Positions 19,857-29,083 of a DNA stretch of 64,000 bases are shown here, piece by piece. How positions within the stretch are numbered: the stretch's first letter is position 1; every line of letters starts with the position of its first letter. A program made the position numbers and the translations under genes. The DNA is from an uncultured Rhodospira sp. (lineage in GTDB: Bacteria; Pseudomonadota; Alphaproteobacteria; Rhodospirillales; Rhodospirillaceae), in contig NZ_CAKZOT010000080.1 of assembly GCF_937138205.1 (NCBI RefSeq), positions 23,960-87,959 of the forward strand, in the 5' to 3' direction. The notes under the pieces were generated by a model that searched no databases, had not been told where the DNA came from, and saw nothing but the letters and a program-made list of their open reading frames with translations.

Positions 19857-22481
19857 TCAACCGGGCGGCGGATGCCGCCGGCTCGGCCACAGCGCCAGCA
19901 ACGCCGGCAGCACGCCCAACGTACACACCAGCGTCAGGCCGATGGCGATGGTCAGCAGCACGCCCATGCTGGCGGTGCCGGGGTGGCTCGACGCGGCGAT
20001 GGAGCCGAACGAGCCGATGGTGGTCAGCGCGCTGAAGACCACCGCGCGCGGCGTGCTGCTCGTCATGGCGCGACTCACGTCCGTTTCGTCGCGCTCGCGC
20101 TGCACCAGGTGGATGGCGCTGGCCACCCCCAGCCCGAACAGCAACGGCAGCACGATCACGTTGGCGAAGTTGAACGGCAGGTTGAACACCGCCGCCGTGG
20201 CCACCGTCAACAGGGCCGCCAGCCCCAGCGGCGCGAACACCAGCAGGATGTCGCGTCCCCTGCGCAGCGTGACGGCCAGCAGGATCGTGATGCCGACGAA
20301 CGCGAGGCCCGCCGCCTCGGCGAAGGCCCAGACCACGGTGCGGCCGGACTCCCGGATCAGCACGGGGGAGCCGGTGGCCTTGGGGACCTCGGCCCGCACC
20401 GCGTCGACGAAGCGCGCCAACTGGTCCGGCTCGCGAGGGTCGAGCGCCGGGCGCACCTCGACCCGGGCGCGGCCGTCCGGGGCCAGATAGCGGCCCAGGA
20501 GGGCAGGGGGCAGGTCGTCCAGCGTGACCGGCTGGGCGCCAAGGGACGTCTCCAGCCGCTCCAGCATCGGCGGCAGGTCGACGGTCAGCCCCTCGGCGAC
20601 AGCGGCCAGCGCATCGTCGGTGTCGGCCCGCGCCAGAGCCTCAGCGAAGCCGGTGGCCGCGTCGCGCAGGACGGCGTCGGCGCCGGGCGTGCTGGCCAGC
20701 CGGCGCAAGGCGTCCACAAGGGCGGCGCGCGCGGCGCGGCGTGCCTCGGCGTCCGGCGAGGGCAGGGGATCGACCGCCAGCGTCGGCCCCAGGAACAGTG
20801 CCAGATCCTGGATCACCATTAGCTTTTCGTCCTGGTTGTCCGGCACCAGATCGCGCGCGGTGATGGCGCTGCCCACCGCCGGCAGGGCGGCGACGCGGTC
20901 GGCCAGGGCCTCCGCGGTGTCGAGATCCTCGGCCAGGATGTCCATGGTGTAGGGGGTGACCCGGGGGTCTTCCATCAGGTCGAACAGCGTGGCCACGGAC
21001 TCGGTGTTCGGGTCGCGCAGGTTCAGCGGGTCGAAATCGAAACGCGCCCCCGGGGCCAGCGCCGCCGCGCCGACGCCGACGACCAGCGCCACCAGCGCCA
21101 CCGTCCGCGCGTGGCGGCGCAATGCGGCCTCCAGGCGGCCGGCAAGGCGCCCGGACGCATCCATCGCGGCACCGCGCCCGGCCCTTGCCGGCATCAGGCC
21201 GAGCAGAGCGGGCGGCAGCGTCAGATTGGCGACAAAGGCCACGGCCATGCCCAGGCCGGAGATCAGGCCCAGTTGCGCCAGCCCCCGGTAGTCGGTGGGC
21301 AGGAACGACAGGAAGGCGATGGCCGCCGCCACCGCGCACAGGGCCAGCGCCGGTCCCACCCCGCGCGCGGCCTCGTCCAGGGCGGCGGCGTTGTCCGCGC
21401 CCTGGTCGCGGGCCTCCTTGTAGCGGAGGGCGAAGTGGATGCCGAAGTCCACCGACAGGCCGATGAACAGCACGGCGAAGGCCACCGAGATCAGATTCAG
21501 CGTGCCCACGACCGCCGCCGCCAGGCCGGCGGTCCAGCACAGGCCGGCGACCAGGGTGATCACCGTGGCCCCGATCAGGCGCGGCGAGCGCAGGCCGAGG
21601 ATCAACAGGGTCACCACGGCGGCGAAGGTGATGGCGCCGGCGATGTCCATCCCGGTCTGCACGCTCTTCAGTTCCTCGGTCTCCATGGCCGCCGCGCCGG
21701 TCAGGCGCACCGTCACACCGTTCTCCGGCGTCAGTCCGAGGTCCCGCGCGGCGGTGCGCACCGCCGTCATCGCTTCTCCCGCCGGCGACAGGCCGGTCAG
21801 GTCGCGCGCCGGCTTGGCCAGGATGAGGCGTCGGTTGGTCTCGGCCAGGGGGCCGGTCTCGCCGCCGATCAGCCGTTGCCAGTCCAGCCGGGCCGGTTCG
21901 CCCGCCAGCCGCGCCTGGGTCGTTTCCTTCATGCGGTCGAGCACCGGCGCCAGCGGCACCGGCGGCGCTCCGGTGCCGGGGTTCGCCAGCCCGTCGGCCA
22001 CCGTGTCCATCAGGTCGGCCACCCCGCGCAGCGACGGGTCCGCCGCCAGGGTTCCCAGCACCGGCTGCGCCTCGGCCAGGGTGTCCGACAGGGCGTACAA
22101 GTCGTCCAGCGGCACGAACAGCAGGCCGTTGCGGCGGAAGAACGGGTCCCCCTGCAGGTCGGACACGAACGCCAGCAGGTCGGTTCGGGCGGCCAGTGCG
22201 TTGCTCAGCCGTGCCGCCGCGTGGTCGGTCATCGCCGTGGTTCGGCCCTCGACCACCACCACCAGGTCACCGCCGAGCTGCGGGAAGGCCTCCTTCAGCG
22301 CTTGGTTCTGACGCTGAAACGGCAGGTCCGGGTCCAGCATGGTCGAGGTGTCGGTGGACACGCCGATCCGTGTGGCCGCCAGCCATAGCGACAGGGCGGT
22401 CAGCAGAAGGGCGACCAGCAGCACCAGCCAGCGATGACGCCGGGCGGTGTCGACCCATGCGGCGATCAGGCCGGCCGTCAT
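19857..22481 (-). CDS. hpnN: Hopanoid-associated RND transporter HpnN
   Basis: 874 residues with the MMPL/RND layout. One helix lies at the N-terminus (WLVLLVALLLTALSLWLA), then a periplasmic domain, a bundle of helices containing LISVAFAVLFIGLSVDFGIH, a second periplasmic domain and a second helix bundle with VIVLPLLFGLGVASAIH. HpnN homologues move hopanoids from the inner to the outer membrane. Its start overlaps the end of hpnA by 4 bases (22478-22481), which strengthens the hopanoid assignment over other MMPL proteins. Confidence 0.92.
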   Translation of the reverse strand: MTAGLIAAWVDTARRHRWLVLLVALLLTALSLWLAATRIGVSTDTSTMLDPDLPFQRQNQALKEAFPQLGGDLVVVVEGRTTAMTDHAAARLSNALAARTDLLAFVSDLQGDPFFRRNGLLFVPLDDLYALSDTLAEAQPVLGTLAADPSLRGVADLMDTVADGLANPGTGAPPVPLAPVLDRMKETTQARLAGEPARLDWQRLIGGETGPLAETNRRLILAKPARDLTGLSPAGEAMTAVRTAARDLGLTPENGVTVRLTGAAAMETEELKSVQTGMDIAGAITFAAVVTLLILGLRSPRLIGATVITLVAGLCWTAGLAAAVVGTLNLISVAFAVLFIGLSVDFGIHFALRYKEARDQGADNAAALDEAARGVGPALALCAVAAAIAFLSFLPTDYRGLAQLGLISGLGMAVAFVANLTLPPALLGLMPARAGRGAAMDASGRLAGRLEAALRRHARTVALVALVVGVGAAALAPGARFDFDPLNLRDPNTESVATLFDLMEDPRVTPYTMDILAEDLDTAEALADRVAALPAVGSAITARDLVPDNQDEKLMVIQDLALFLGPTLAVDPLPSPDAEARRAARAALVDALRRLASTPGADAVLRDAATGFAEALARADTDDALAAVAEGLTVDLPPMLERLETSLGAQPVTLDDLPPALLGRYLAPDGRARVEVRPALDPREPDQLARFVDAVRAEVPKATGSPVLIRESGRTVVWAFAEAAGLAFVGITILLAVTLRRGRDILLVFAPLGLAALLTVATAAVFNLPFNFANVIVLPLLFGLGVASAIHLVQRERDETDVSRAMTSSTPRAVVFSALTTIGSFGSIAASSHPGTASMGVLLTIAIGLTLVCTLGVLPALLALWPSRRHPPPG

Positions 22482-23467
22482 CTCACCAACCCGTTGGCCC
22501 TGAACCAGGCGACGGCGTCGGCGATGGCGTCACCGGCCGGCCGCGCGCGATAGCCGAGGTCCCGTTCCGCCTTGGCGCTGGAGAAATACATGCGCTTGCG
22601 GGCCATCCGCAGGCCGTCGACGGTGGCGAAGGGCTCCTGGCCGGTGACCCGGGCGACGGCCTCGGCCACGTGGGCGAAGGGCAGGATCAGGCCGTGCGGC
22701 AGGCTGACGCGGGGCGGGCGGCGGCCCATCAGGCGGGCCACGCCGGTCAGGATGTCGGCCAGCGTCATGTCCTCGCCGCCCAGGATGTAGCGCTCGCCGA
22801 CGGCGCCTCGGTCAAAGGCCAGCAGGTGCCCGGCCGCCACGTCGTCCACATGGGCGATGTTCAGGCCGGTGTCGACATAGGCCGGCATTCGGCCCGACGC
22901 GGCCTCGACGATCACCCGGCCGGTGGGCGTGGGTTTGATGTCGCGCGGGCCAACGGGCGTGGAGGGATTGACGATGACCACCGGCGCGCCCTCGGCCTCG
23001 ACAAGCAGGCGCACGGCCTGCTCGGCGCGGAACTTGCTGCCCTTGTAGGCGCCGATCATGTCGGCCTCGGTGGTCGGTGTGTCCTCGTTGGCCGGGGTGC
23101 CGTCGTCGTTCGGCTTCAGCACCGCCACGGAACTGGTGTAGACGACCCGACGCGCGCCGCCGTCCAGCGCCGCCCGGATCACGTTCAGGGACCCCTGGAC
23201 GTTGGCGGCCTCCATGGCGGCGGGATCGGGGATCCACAGGCGGTAGTCGGCGGCGACGTGGTAGAGCGCGTCCACGCCCCGCGCGGCGGCCTTCAGCGAG
23301 GCCGGGTCCGTCAGGTCTCCGTCGGCGATCTCGACGTCCAGCCCAGCCAGGTTGCGCCGGTCGCCGTCCGGCCGCGCCAGACAGCGCACCGCCTCGCCCC
23401 GCGCCAACAGGGCGCGCACGACGGCGGATCCGACGAAGCCGGTGCCTCCGGTGACGAGTGTGGGCAT
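22478..23467 (-). CDS. hpnA: Hopanoid-associated sugar epimerase HpnA
   Basis: 329 residues from ATG at 23467. The start PTLVTGGTGFVGSAVVRALL is an extended-SDR NAD-binding motif; YTSSVAVLKPNDDGTPANED and GAYKGSKFRAEQAV supply the catalytic region with Tyr and Lys. The phrases DALYHVAADYRLWIPDP and YVDTGLNIAHVDDVAAGHLL are distinctive of HpnA. The enzyme is thought to act on the sugar-derived side chain of extended hopanoids. It is translationally coupled to hpnN. Confidence 0.93.
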   Translation of the reverse strand: MPTLVTGGTGFVGSAVVRALLARGEAVRCLARPDGDRRNLAGLDVEIADGDLTDPASLKAAARGVDALYHVAADYRLWIPDPAAMEAANVQGSLNVIRAALDGGARRVVYTSSVAVLKPNDDGTPANEDTPTTEADMIGAYKGSKFRAEQAVRLLVEAEGAPVVIVNPSTPVGPRDIKPTPTGRVIVEAASGRMPAYVDTGLNIAHVDDVAAGHLLAFDRGAVGERYILGGEDMTLADILTGVARLMGRRPPRVSLPHGLILPFAHVAEAVARVTGQEPFATVDGLRMARKRMYFSSAKAERDLGYRARPAGDAIADAVAWFRANGLVR

Positions 23468-23656
23468 GGGCAAGGGTCTCTCGGCCGCGGGACAGGGGCC
23501 TCATGCCTACCCTGGGGGGCGGTGCGGGGCAAGGGGCGCGCACTGTTGCGAATCCGTCGCAGGTGGAAGCCCCTTGGTCGATTGAGGTGAGCCCATCCTT
23601 GCATCCGCCTGGGGTGGGCCGCTAGATAAGGTCCGGAATCAAGCTTTTGCACGAGG

Positions 23657-24733
23657 ATGGTCGCCGTGGACGAGACCGCCACCACCCCTGAACACACCCC
23701 GCCCGTCGATAAGGCGCGCACGCCTCCCGGTGAGATGCCCTCACGGTTGCAGGTGATTCTGGCCAGCCCGCGCGGGTTTTGCGCCGGCGTCGAACGGGCC
23801 ATCGAGATCGTCGAGCGCGCGCTGGAGATCTACGGGCCGCCGGTCTACGTCCGCCACGAGATCGTGCACAACAAGCACGTGGTGGAGACCCTGCGCGCTC
23901 AGGGTGCCGTGTTCGTCGAGGAGCTGGACGAGGTGCCCGACGGCGCCATGACCGTGTTCAGTGCCCACGGCGTGCCGCAGGCGGTGGTCAAGGAGGCCGG
24001 GCGCCGTGCCCTGCCGGTGATCGATGCCACCTGTCCCTTGGTCTCCAAGGTCCACCGGGAGGGCCAGAACCTCGCCGCCAAGGGTCGCGAGGTCATCATG
24101 ATCGGCCACGCCGGCCACCCCGAGGTGGAGGGCACGCGCGGGCAGGTCCCAGGCGGCGTCCATCTGGTCAGCAAGGTCGAGGACGTCGAGAACCTGCGGG
24201 TCCGCGATCCGGACATGGTCGGCTACGTGACCCAGACCACGCTGTCGGTGGATGACACCAAGGACGTGATCGATGCCCTGAAGACGCGCTTCCCCAACAT
24301 CCAGGGGCCGGACGTCAAGGACATCTGCTATGCCACCCAGAACCGGCAGACGGCGGTGCGCGAGTTGGCGGCGCGGGTCGACCTGCTGCTGGTGGTGGGC
24401 GCGCGCAACTCGTCCAACTCCAACCGGCTGGCCGAGATCGGCGTCACGATGGGCGTGCCCAGCTACCTGATTGACGACGCCTCGATGGTCCAGGACGAGT
24501 GGTTCCGGGGGGTGTCGCTGGTGGGGGTGACCGCCGGTGCCTCGGCCCCGGAACGACTTGTGCGCGACCTGATCGCGCGGATCGACGCGGTGGCGCCGTC
24601 GACGGTCGAGCAGCTCCAGGGCATCAAGGAAAACATGCAGTTCAAGCTGCCGCGCGTCCTGGCCGACGCCATGGCCGAACGCGGCATTCAACCCGATACC
24701 GATCGCGACCGCACCGACCTTCACGTGGCGTGA
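23657..24733 (+). CDS. ispH: 4-hydroxy-3-methylbut-2-enyl diphosphate reductase
   Basis: 358 residues, of which about 25 at the N-terminus precede the conserved start of the fold. The three Cys that hold the iron-sulfur cluster are visible in [15 protein letters not shown] (Cys42), [14 protein letters not shown] and [26 protein letters not shown] is the substrate-binding stretch. The enzyme performs the last step of the MEP pathway, giving IPP and DMAPP. It lies 43 bases before hpnH and divergent from hpnA, which puts precursor supply beside hopanoid synthesis. It is also called lytB. Confidence 0.97.
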   Translation: MVAVDETATTPEHTPPVDKARTPPGEMPSRLQVILASPRGFCAGVERAIEIVERALEIYGPPVYVRHEIVHNKHVVETLRAQGAVFVEELDEVPDGAMTVFSAHGVPQAVVKEAGRRALPVIDATCPLVSKVHREGQNLAAKGREVIMIGHAGHPEVEGTRGQVPGGVHLVSKVEDVENLRVRDPDMVGYVTQTTLSVDDTKDVIDALKTRFPNIQGPDVKDICYATQNRQTAVRELAARVDLLLVVGARNSSNSNRLAEIGVTMGVPSYLIDDASMVQDEWFRGVSLVGVTAGASAPERLVRDLIARIDAVAPSTVEQLQGIKENMQFKLPRVLADAMAERGIQPDTDRDRTDLHVA

Positions 24734-24775
24734 CCAAGCGCCGGTTTCCTTCCGATCTCCAAAGAGGTTAAGAGC

Positions 24776-25972
24776 GTGGGCGTTCCCCTGATCCAGCAAG
24801 TCCGTGTCGGCGCGTACCTGATGAAGCAGCGCCTGCGCGGCACCCGGCGCTACCCCCTGGTTCTGATGCTGGAGCCACTGTTCCGCTGCAACCTGGCGTG
24901 TCCCGGTTGCGGCAAGATCGACTACCCGGACAGCATCCTGAACAAGCGCCTGTCGGTCGAGGACTGCGTCGCGGCGGCCGAGGAATGCGGCGCGCCCGTG
25001 GTCTCCATCGCCGGGGGCGAGCCCCTGTTGCACCGCGAGATCAAACAGATCGTCGAGGGCCTGACGGCCCGGAAGCGGTTCGTCTATCTCTGCACCAATG
25101 CCACGCTGTTGATGAAGCGCCTGGACGACTTCACGCCGAGCCCGTACCTGACGTTCTCCATCCACCTGGACGGCGACCGCGAGCACCACGACAAGGCGGT
25201 GGACCAGACGGGCGTGTTCGACAAGGCCACGGCGGCCATCCGCGAGGCGCGGGCGCGCGGCTTCCGTGTGACCTGCAACACCACCCTGTTCGAGGGCGTC
25301 GAGGTGGAACGGGTGGCCGAATTCCTCTCCTTCGCGACTGACGATCTGGGCGTCGAGGGCGTGACAATCGCTCCCGGTTTCGCCTATGAGCGGGCGCCAA
25401 TGAAGGAGGTGTTCCTGAACCGCCAGCGCACGAAACAGCTCTTCCGCGACCTGTTCGCGCGCGGCAAGGGCAAGGGCTGGCGCTGGAACCAGTCGTCGCT
25501 GTATCTCGACTTCCTGGCCGGAAACCAGACCTACGACTGCACCCCCTGGGGCAATCCGACGCGCACCGTGTTCGGCTGGCAGCGGCCATGCTACCTGCTC
25601 AACGAGGGCTCGGTGGCCACCTTCAAGGAACTGATGGAGACCACCGACTGGGACAGCTACGGCACCGGCCGCTACGAGAAGTGCGCCAACTGCATGATGC
25701 ACTGCGGCTACGAGGCGACGGCGGTCGAGGACACCGTGCGCCGGCCGTGGAAGGCGCTCACGGTGGCGCTGAAAGGCATCCGCACCGATGGACCCATGGC
25801 GCCGGAGGTGTCGTTCGAGCACCAGCGCCCGGCGCAATGGGTGTTCGACGATTTCGTGCGGCGGCAAATGAACCGGGCCGACGCGGCCAAGGCCGACCGT
25901 GAGTCGGCCCGGGCCTGCGCCGGGTCCGGCGCCAGCCACGCCAACCGCAAGACGGACCAGGACGCGGCCTGA
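24776..25972 (+). CDS. hpnH: Adenosyl-hopene transferase HpnH (radical SAM)
   Basis: 398 residues from GTG at 24776 with AGAGG upstream. The radical-SAM cluster motif is FRCNLACPGCGKIDYP, with Cys38, Cys42 and Cys45 (C-x3-C-x2-C), followed by the SAM-binding SIAGGEPLLHREIKQI. The C-terminal KCANCMMHCGYEATAVEDT carries further conserved Cys. HpnH adds an adenosyl group to diploptene as the first step to extended C35 hopanoids. The last ~25 residues are a Lys/Ala/Asp-rich tail. It forms one transcription unit with ispH and is followed by a strong hairpin. Confidence 0.95.
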   Translation: MGVPLIQQVRVGAYLMKQRLRGTRRYPLVLMLEPLFRCNLACPGCGKIDYPDSILNKRLSVEDCVAAAEECGAPVVSIAGGEPLLHREIKQIVEGLTARKRFVYLCTNATLLMKRLDDFTPSPYLTFSIHLDGDREHHDKAVDQTGVFDKATAAIREARARGFRVTCNTTLFEGVEVERVAEFLSFATDDLGVEGVTIAPGFAYERAPMKEVFLNRQRTKQLFRDLFARGKGKGWRWNQSSLYLDFLAGNQTYDCTPWGNPTRTVFGWQRPCYLLNEGSVATFKELMETTDWDSYGTGRYEKCANCMMHCGYEATAVEDTVRRPWKALTVALKGIRTDGPMAPEVSFEHQRPAQWVFDDFVRRQMNRADAAKADRESARACAGSGASHANRKTDQDAA

Positions 25973-26028
25973 AGCGGGGCGCCTAGCCGCCCGTCCATCC
26001 GCACGCCCACCCTTCCTGCAAGTCTTCG

Positions 26029-26060
26029 CCCCCGCCGCCGGACGGCGGGGGTTTGCTTGT
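26029..26060 (+). terminator. Rho-independent terminator after hpnH
   Basis: CCCCCGCCG (26029-26037) pairs perfectly with CGGCGGGGG (26043-26051) around a 5-base loop, followed by TTTGCTTGT. This is the clearest intrinsic terminator in the window and separates hpnH from the following cassette. Confidence 0.85.
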
Positions 26061-26128
26061 GTGCCAATGCTCGTTCTGGCATTGATGGCGCGCGTCCGCG
26101 TGCATTGCTGGATATGCCGAGCGGCGCA

Positions 26129-26157
26129 TTGCAGGGTGATACAGAATTCATTATATT
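26129..26157 (+). promoter_or_regulatory. Possible promoter of the three-gene cassette
   Basis: TTGCAG (26129-26134) and TATATT (26152-26157) are separated by 17 bases in an AT-rich patch right after the terminator. The -10 element matches the consensus well and the -35 element poorly. A start about seven bases on would leave almost no leader before ATG at 26170, which has no good Shine-Dalgarno site. Confidence 0.4.
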
Positions 26158-26169
26158 TGGGACGTCCGG

Positions 26170-26610
26170 ATGCGGATCACGGTCGAGTTCTACGAAACGC
26201 CAATGGACTGGCCGCACGATGAGGGGCGGTTCATGGACGACATGATCCGGATCATCGAGATTGGCGATCGTCACGAGAGAAACCGGGCTTACGAGTTGGT
26301 CTTTGAAGACCTGCTTGAGATGAAAGGAATGGCATACGACGGTCTTCTGGACCATCTCGTCGGATACACCGTCTGGCGATGGTTCGATGACCTGCCTGTG
26401 TACCAGACTCCGGGAGAACCTGGTGCGCTCTTCGCGCCGGTGGAAGAGCAAGACGAAGATGGAGCGGTGCGGGTCGTGATCCATGTGCTCGGCGGGTTTC
26501 GCCGGTTGTCGAGGGCCGATGAGGACCTCAAAGATCAGTTGAAGCACCTGATCCACCGGCGGTGTCTGTCACTCGGTCTATGCGAGGGTGATACCCATGG
26601 AGGACTCTAG
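26170..26610 (+). CDS. Unknown 146-residue protein, first gene of a three-gene cassette
   Basis: Not recognised. The protein is acidic and mixed alpha/beta: it starts MRITVEFYETPMDW, has a Glu/Asp/Arg-rich helix (FMDDMIRIIEIGDRHERNRA), a Trp-rich stretch (VGYTVWRWFDDLPVY), a strand (GAVRVVIHVLGGFRRLS) and a final helix DLKDQLKHLIHRRC. The order strand-helix-strands-helix could suit a small RelE/HigB-like toxin, but no motif supports this firmly. Its 3' end overlaps the XRE gene by 14 bases, a toxin-before-antitoxin arrangement like higBA. No signal peptide or membrane segment is seen. Confidence 0.65.
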   Translation: MRITVEFYETPMDWPHDEGRFMDDMIRIIEIGDRHERNRAYELVFEDLLEMKGMAYDGLLDHLVGYTVWRWFDDLPVYQTPGEPGALFAPVEEQDEDGAVRVVIHVLGGFRRLSRADEDLKDQLKHLIHRRCLSLGLCEGDTHGGL

Positions 26611-27031
26611 TGATCGAACCAAGTCTGAGCGGTTGACCGCCCTTCCCCGACGGAAGCGTCGGGAGACCCATGGTGCGTCGGTCATGGACGTGATCGTTGA
26701 ACTCGAACGGGACCATCCGGATCTGGCGGCGGAAGCCCCCATCTCCAGCGTTGCTCTGGAAATCGGTGAGATGGTCCGGGAGATGCGTCTGGCGGCGGGG
26801 ATGTCGCAACGCGACCTCGCCGAGGCGGCCGGCTTGCACCAATCGGCCATCAGCGCCATCGAACGCGGCGAAGGCAAGGACGGCCCGACGTATCGGAAGA
26901 TCCGGGCGATCGCCAAAGCACTGGGCATGGACGTGGCGTTCGTGCCGCTGGCCGTCACGGCGCGGGCGACGCGGCCCGTCAGCGTTCAACCGGAAAACGA
27001 TCGATCCATCAAGCGAAGAGCGCTTCCGTGA
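26597..27031 (+). CDS. XRE-family helix-turn-helix protein (antitoxin or regulator)
   Basis: 144 residues from ATG at 26597 with GAGGGTGA upstream; a GTG at 26588 is an alternative. After a basic ~30-residue N-terminus, the Cro/CI-type helix-turn-helix spans about residues 55-110: MVREMRLAAGMSQRDLAEAA, GLHQSAISAIERGEG and YRKIRAIAKALGMDVAFVPL. The stretch RGEGKDGPTYRKIRAIAKAL is typical of HigA-like antitoxins. It overlaps the gene before it by 14 bases and the gene after it by 4, so all three should be co-expressed and probably self-regulated. Confidence 0.85.
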   Translation: MEDSSDRTKSERLTALPRRKRRETHGASVMDVIVELERDHPDLAAEAPISSVALEIGEMVREMRLAAGMSQRDLAEAAGLHQSAISAIERGEGKDGPTYRKIRAIAKALGMDVAFVPLAVTARATRPVSVQPENDRSIKRRALP

Positions 27032-27333
27032 CCACTTGGTTGGCTGCCATCGAGATCGTCGGGGGCGCTTTCGGTCTTCTGGGCTCGATCGTTCTCGCCA
27101 TCCCAGCTCTGATGGATCTGAGCAAGCGGCGGTTCTGGGACCGGCTCGATGGACTCAAGTCGATCAAGGGCGCCTCGCCCGAAGACATTCAAACCCTCCG
27201 CCGTCTGCTCCTTGATGACCTCCTGGGCGGCTACCGGCTGCATGTCTGGTGCACGGTGGGGGGTGGGGCCTTGCTCGCGGTGGCGTTTCTGTGCGTGGCG
27301 GCGGCTGGAACCGCGCGGGTGATTGCCGGATAA
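27028..27333 (+). CDS. Small two-helix membrane protein, third gene of the cassette
   Basis: 101 residues from GTG at 27028, which overlaps the XRE stop as GTGA. Two hydrophobic helices are plain: IVGGAFGLLGSIVLAIPALM at the start and VGGGALLAVAFLCVAAAGTA at the end. They flank a charged cytosolic or periplasmic loop of ~45 residues (DLSKRRFWDRLDGLKSIKGA onward). The family is not recognised. Its tight coupling to an XRE gene and an unknown small protein is the main clue; a membrane-acting effector or anchor is possible. Confidence 0.65.
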   Translation: MTTWLAAIEIVGGAFGLLGSIVLAIPALMDLSKRRFWDRLDGLKSIKGASPEDIQTLRRLLLDDLLGGYRLHVWCTVGGGALLAVAFLCVAAAGTARVIAG

Positions 27334-27430
27334 CGGGCCAGAATGTGGCCTGAGGCGCTCGCCACAATGGGTGCCATTCGGCGGCGGCGATGGCATAGTG
27401 GGTCGCGAACCCTGACCCCGTGGTCGCAGA

Positions 27431-29083
27431 ATGGACCCGCCCACCGTGACACCCCGTCCCCGTTTTTCCACGCGACTGCTGCTTGGGCACGGCGGCTTGG
27501 CGTTGATTTGTCTGGCGCTCGCCGGCGCGTTGTTGTTCGTTCAGCGCTGGTACGAGCAGGATCGGCGCGCCCTGTTGGACGCGGCTCTGCCTCGGTTTTC
27601 CGACATGCTGGAGGTCAGCCGGCTCGGCGACACACTTGCCGAGACCGCCGGCGCCCTGGCCACGGCTGTCGACACCGCTCAGCGCCGCGCCGCCCTGGAA
27701 ACCGCCGACCGCGCCCGGGCCGACCTGGAGGCGCGACTGGCCGCCCTGAACGGCAGCCAGCTTGAGGCGGCAACGCGCGATCGGTTGCGTGCCGCCGTGG
27801 CGGACGTGGGGGAGACGCTGGAGACCCTGGACGCCCTGGTGGCCCGCCGCCTTCAGATGCGCCAGGCGACCGCCGACCTGAACGCCCGGCTCGGGATGCT
27901 GGGCGACCTGTTGCCGGACCTGGAGCAGGCGTTGCTGGCGGGGCGGGCGCCGGAGGCGGTGGCGGGCGTGCTCGAGACCCAGGACCTCACCTTTCCGCCC
28001 GGTCCCAGCGGCACCAAGGCGGCAAATGCGATCCGGGGCTGGGCGCGCCACGCCCAGGTGACCGTGGGCATGATGCTGGCGGCGTCGGGCGCGGGCGGCG
28101 GCCCCGACCTGGATTACCTGGCCGCGCGTGCCGAGGAGTCCCTGCGCCGGGCCGCGTCGGCCATCCGCGCCGGTGATCGGGGCGCCATGCCGGTGATGGA
28201 GGCGGTTCAGGCCGAACTGGTGGCTCTGTCCGAGGGGGTGGACGGCGCCGACAGCGTGTTCCGGGTGCGGCGCCAGCGCCTGACCATGGCGCAGAACCTG
28301 CCGGCGGTGCTGGAACGGGCGCATCAGGCGTCGGATCGGCTGAGCGCCGCCGTGACCCAGATCATCGCCGACCTGGAGCAGGCCCGCGCCGTGCGCGCCG
28401 CTGACCGAGCCCTGTTGGCGCCAATGTGGACCGTGGGCATCGGTGGCGTGGCCCTGTTGGGGATCGGGCTGGCGCTGTGGTCTGGGCTGGTGCTGTGGCG
28501 CGGTGGCTTGCACCGGCTGCGGCGGCTGACCGAGGCGGTGCGGGCGGCCCGCGACGACGCGCCGGTGAATGTGCCGGACCACGATCTGCTGGGCGACGAG
28601 ATCGGGGTTCTGGCGCAGGCCGTCGGTGCCTTGGACGCGGAACGGCGGCGCCTGGCGGAGGCTGTGCGCGAGTACGCGGACCGCCAGGCGGCCGTGCTCG
28701 ACATGGTGCCCGCGCCGATTCTTGTCCTGAGCGCCGATGGCCGGGTTGAGAACGCGAACCCCGCCGCCGTGGACCTGTTCGGCCGGTCTGTCACCCAACT
28801 GGTGGGACGGCCGCTTGGCGAACTCGTGACGGAGGCGGACAGCGACGCGCTGGCCGAGGCCACGGCCCACGCCCTGGCGAAGCCGGGTACGCGGAGCGCG
28901 CCGCTCGACGGGATGCTGGCGCGTCCGGACGGCGAGGGCTCCCGGACCGTGACGGTCACCGTGACCGCGCCGTCCGAGGCGGCGGCCGCCACCCCCTGTC
29001 TTCTTGCCATGGTCCGGGCCGGAACCGTGGGCCAATGCGATGGGGCCGATGCCAACCGGGAGGATGTGTCCCATGCTTCCTGA
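27431..29083 (+). CDS. Membrane sensor with HAMP and PAS but no output domain
   Basis: 550 residues. Helix 1 (GHGGLALICLALAGALLFV) and helix 2 (WTVGIGGVALLGIGLALWSG, near residue 345) enclose a ~290-residue periplasmic helical domain of the TorS/Tar-like sort. After helix 2 comes a HAMP-like segment (RRLTEAVRAARDDAPVNVPD) and a PAS domain (VLDMVPAPILVLSADGRVEN). The protein then ends without a kinase, GGDEF, EAL or methyl-accepting domain. Its end overlaps the acyl-CoA synthetase gene by 11 bases. The C-terminus may be truncated by mutation, or the product may signal through a partner in trans. Confidence 0.75.
   Translation: MDPPTVTPRPRFSTRLLLGHGGLALICLALAGALLFVQRWYEQDRRALLDAALPRFSDMLEVSRLGDTLAETAGALATAVDTAQRRAALETADRARADLEARLAALNGSQLEAATRDRLRAAVADVGETLETLDALVARRLQMRQATADLNARLGMLGDLLPDLEQALLAGRAPEAVAGVLETQDLTFPPGPSGTKAANAIRGWARHAQVTVGMMLAASGAGGGPDLDYLAARAEESLRRAASAIRAGDRGAMPVMEAVQAELVALSEGVDGADSVFRVRRQRLTMAQNLPAVLERAHQASDRLSAAVTQIIADLEQARAVRAADRALLAPMWTVGIGGVALLGIGLALWSGLVLWRGGLHRLRRLTEAVRAARDDAPVNVPDHDLLGDEIGVLAQAVGALDAERRRLAEAVREYADRQAAVLDMVPAPILVLSADGRVENANPAAVDLFGRSVTQLVGRPLGELVTEADSDALAEATAHALAKPGTRSAPLDGMLARPDGEGSRTVTVTVTAPSEAAAATPCLLAMVRAGTVGQCDGADANREDVSHAS

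Noticed and set aside
23741..25939. 732-residue minus-strand frame opposite ispH and hpnH
   Set aside because: Shadow frame; ispH and hpnH have all their catalytic Cys motifs on the plus strand.
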